Notes under the pieces: generated by a model
Database searches by the model: none
What the model saw: only the letters and a program-made list of their open reading frames with translations
What the model was told of the DNA's origin: nothing
Assembly (NCBI GenBank): GCA_021798435.1
Contig: JAJZGN010000143.1
Coordinates: 1-5,322 of the forward strand
DNA length: 5,322 nt
Source of the DNA: a bacterium
Lineage (GTDB): Bacteria > Chloroflexota > Dormibacteria > Aeolococcales > Bog-877
Direction: 5' to 3'
Shown: positions 4,536 to 5,322 of the stretch, piece after piece
How the letters are laid out: each line of letters opens with the position of its first letter
How positions within the stretch are numbered: position 1 is the stretch's first letter
Translations under genes and position numbers: made by a program

Positions 4536-5322
4536 ATGCTGGCAGTCGCGGCCGCCCCCGCCAAGCTGAACCTCGCCCTGGAGCTGGTTGGCCGGCGCGC
4601 GGATGGCTTCCACCTGCTGGCCGCGGTGTCCCAGACCATTTCCTGGAGCGACTTGGTGGGGGCTGAGCTGCGCCCAGCCCCGGGCTCCCTCAGAGAGGTG
4701 CGGGTGGCGGTGGCCGGGCCCTTCCGGGGCGGCATCCCCGAAGGGTCGGACAACATCGTGGCCCGGGCGGCTGCGGCTCTCCGCCGCCGCGGAGTCGGCC
4801 GTGAAGTGGTATCGGTGGCCATCTGGAAGCGTATCCCGAGCAAGAGCGGACTCGGAGGCGGGTCTTCCGATGCCGCGGCGGTGCTTCGGCTCGCCGCCGG
4901 CGACCAGGGGGTTCCGGGGCTCGCCGAGGCGGCCCTGGAGTGCGGCGCCGATGTGCCCTTCGCCGTCCGCGGCGGGGCGGCTCACCTGGGCGGGGTGGGC
5001 GAGGTGCTCACACCCCTTCCTCCCCTTTCGCCCACGGTGATCCTGGTGGCGGTGCTGGCCGCGGTGGAGACCGCCCGGGCCTACGCCGCGGTCCAGAGCG
5101 GGGACCTTACCGACGGCAGCCGGGCAGCGGCTGTGGCCGCGGCCCTGAGGAGAGGTGATCCTCCGACCCCGGAGCTCCTGGGAAGCGCCCTGGAGGCCGC
5201 GGCTCTGCGCGTCGTCCCGGAGCTGGCGCCACGGCTGGAACGGCTGCGGGCCGCCACACCTCATCTGGCCTGGGCCATGACCGGCAGCGGGGGAGCGTTC
5301 TTCGCCCTTGTCCCGGCGTTCG
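4536..5322 (+). CDS. ispE: 4-diphosphocytidyl-2-C-methyl-D-erythritol kinase, partial at the right edge
   Basis: GHMP-family kinase of the MEP isoprenoid pathway: phosphorylates the 2-hydroxyl of CDP-methylerythritol with ATP; cytoplasmic. I translated 262 codons from ATG 4536 without a stop. Motif 1 is APAKLNLAL (7-15) with catalytic-site Lys10, and GRRADGFHLL (19-28) with His26, the same numbers as in E. coli. The ATP loop is IPSKSGLGGGSSDAA (100-114). The catalytic Asp is D139 in GADVPFAVRGG (137-147), equivalent to E. coli D141. GHMP motif 3 is MTGSGGAFFAL (248-258). E. coli IspE has 283 residues, so roughly 20-40 are missing beyond the edge. Two conserved spots look altered: the usual NDLE appears as SALE (217-220), and the Pro-containing strand before the STaeaY motif reads VLAAVETARAY (173-183). 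All catalytic residues are intact, so it is probably active. It diverges from rpsT. Confidence 0.95.
   Translation, partial: MLAVAAAPAKLNLALELVGRRADGFHLLAAVSQTISWSDLVGAELRPAPGSLREVRVAVAGPFRGGIPEGSDNIVARAAAALRRRGVGREVVSVAIWKRIPSKSGLGGGSSDAAAVLRLAAGDQGVPGLAEAALECGADVPFAVRGGAAHLGGVGEVLTPLPPLSPTVILVAVLAAVETARAYAAVQSGDLTDGSRAAAVAAALRRGDPPTPELLGSALEAAALRVVPELAPRLERLRAATPHLAWAMTGSGGAFFALVPAF

Noticed and set aside
4455..5264. 269-codon minus-strand open frame opposite ispE
   Set aside because: No family features, and the plus strand carries complete GHMP kinase motifs. Shadow.

Overview
The window is GC-rich bacterial DNA (roughly two thirds G+C by eye) and every base belongs to, or lies close to, a recognisable gene. 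I see no tRNA, rRNA, CRISPR array, insertion sequence or phage gene. Very high GC, frequent GTG/TTG starts, apparently leaderless promoters, a menaquinol-type Rieske protein and a b6-like cytochrome b suggest a Terrabacteria-type organism, such as an uncultured Chloroflexota, Dormibacterota or actinobacterial relative. That placement is inference; no marker here fixes the phylum.

Left half (1-2979, minus strand): one tightly packed respiratory operon, read right to left. It runs: a divergent CydA-like (cytochrome bd superfamily) heme membrane protein (2979-1708); a 77-residue two-helix membrane protein (1711-1478) with a GTGA start/stop overlap; a Rieske iron-sulfur protein with a twin-arginine signal anchor (1485-967); and cytochrome b (963 to beyond base 1), cut by the window edge just before the expected Qo-site PEWY motif. 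Rieske plus cytochrome b make a bc/b6f-type quinol-oxidising complex. The CydA-like protein keeps candidate axial ligands for hemes but has no acidic residue in the helix that normally carries the proton/heme-d glutamates, and it lacks the quinol-binding loop. It therefore probably is not a standard quinol oxidase and may be an added electron-transfer or oxygen-reacting module of the bc complex. This four-gene block is the most interesting part of the window.

Right half (3042-5322): housekeeping genes. holA (DNA polymerase III delta subunit, plus strand) is divergent from the respiratory operon and convergent with rpsT (ribosomal protein bS20, minus strand, TTG start, long basic C-terminal tail), with only 2 bp between their stops. 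ispE (4-diphosphocytidyl-2-C-methyl-D-erythritol kinase of the MEP isoprenoid pathway, plus strand) diverges from rpsT across a 118-bp gap and runs off the right edge. holA and ispE both have a -10-like hexamer placed so that transcription should start at, or one base before, the ATG, which fits leaderless mRNAs.

No gene-free stretch exceeds 300 bases. The only gaps are 2980-3041 (divergent promoter region) and 4418-4535 (divergent promoter region with a small inverted repeat).
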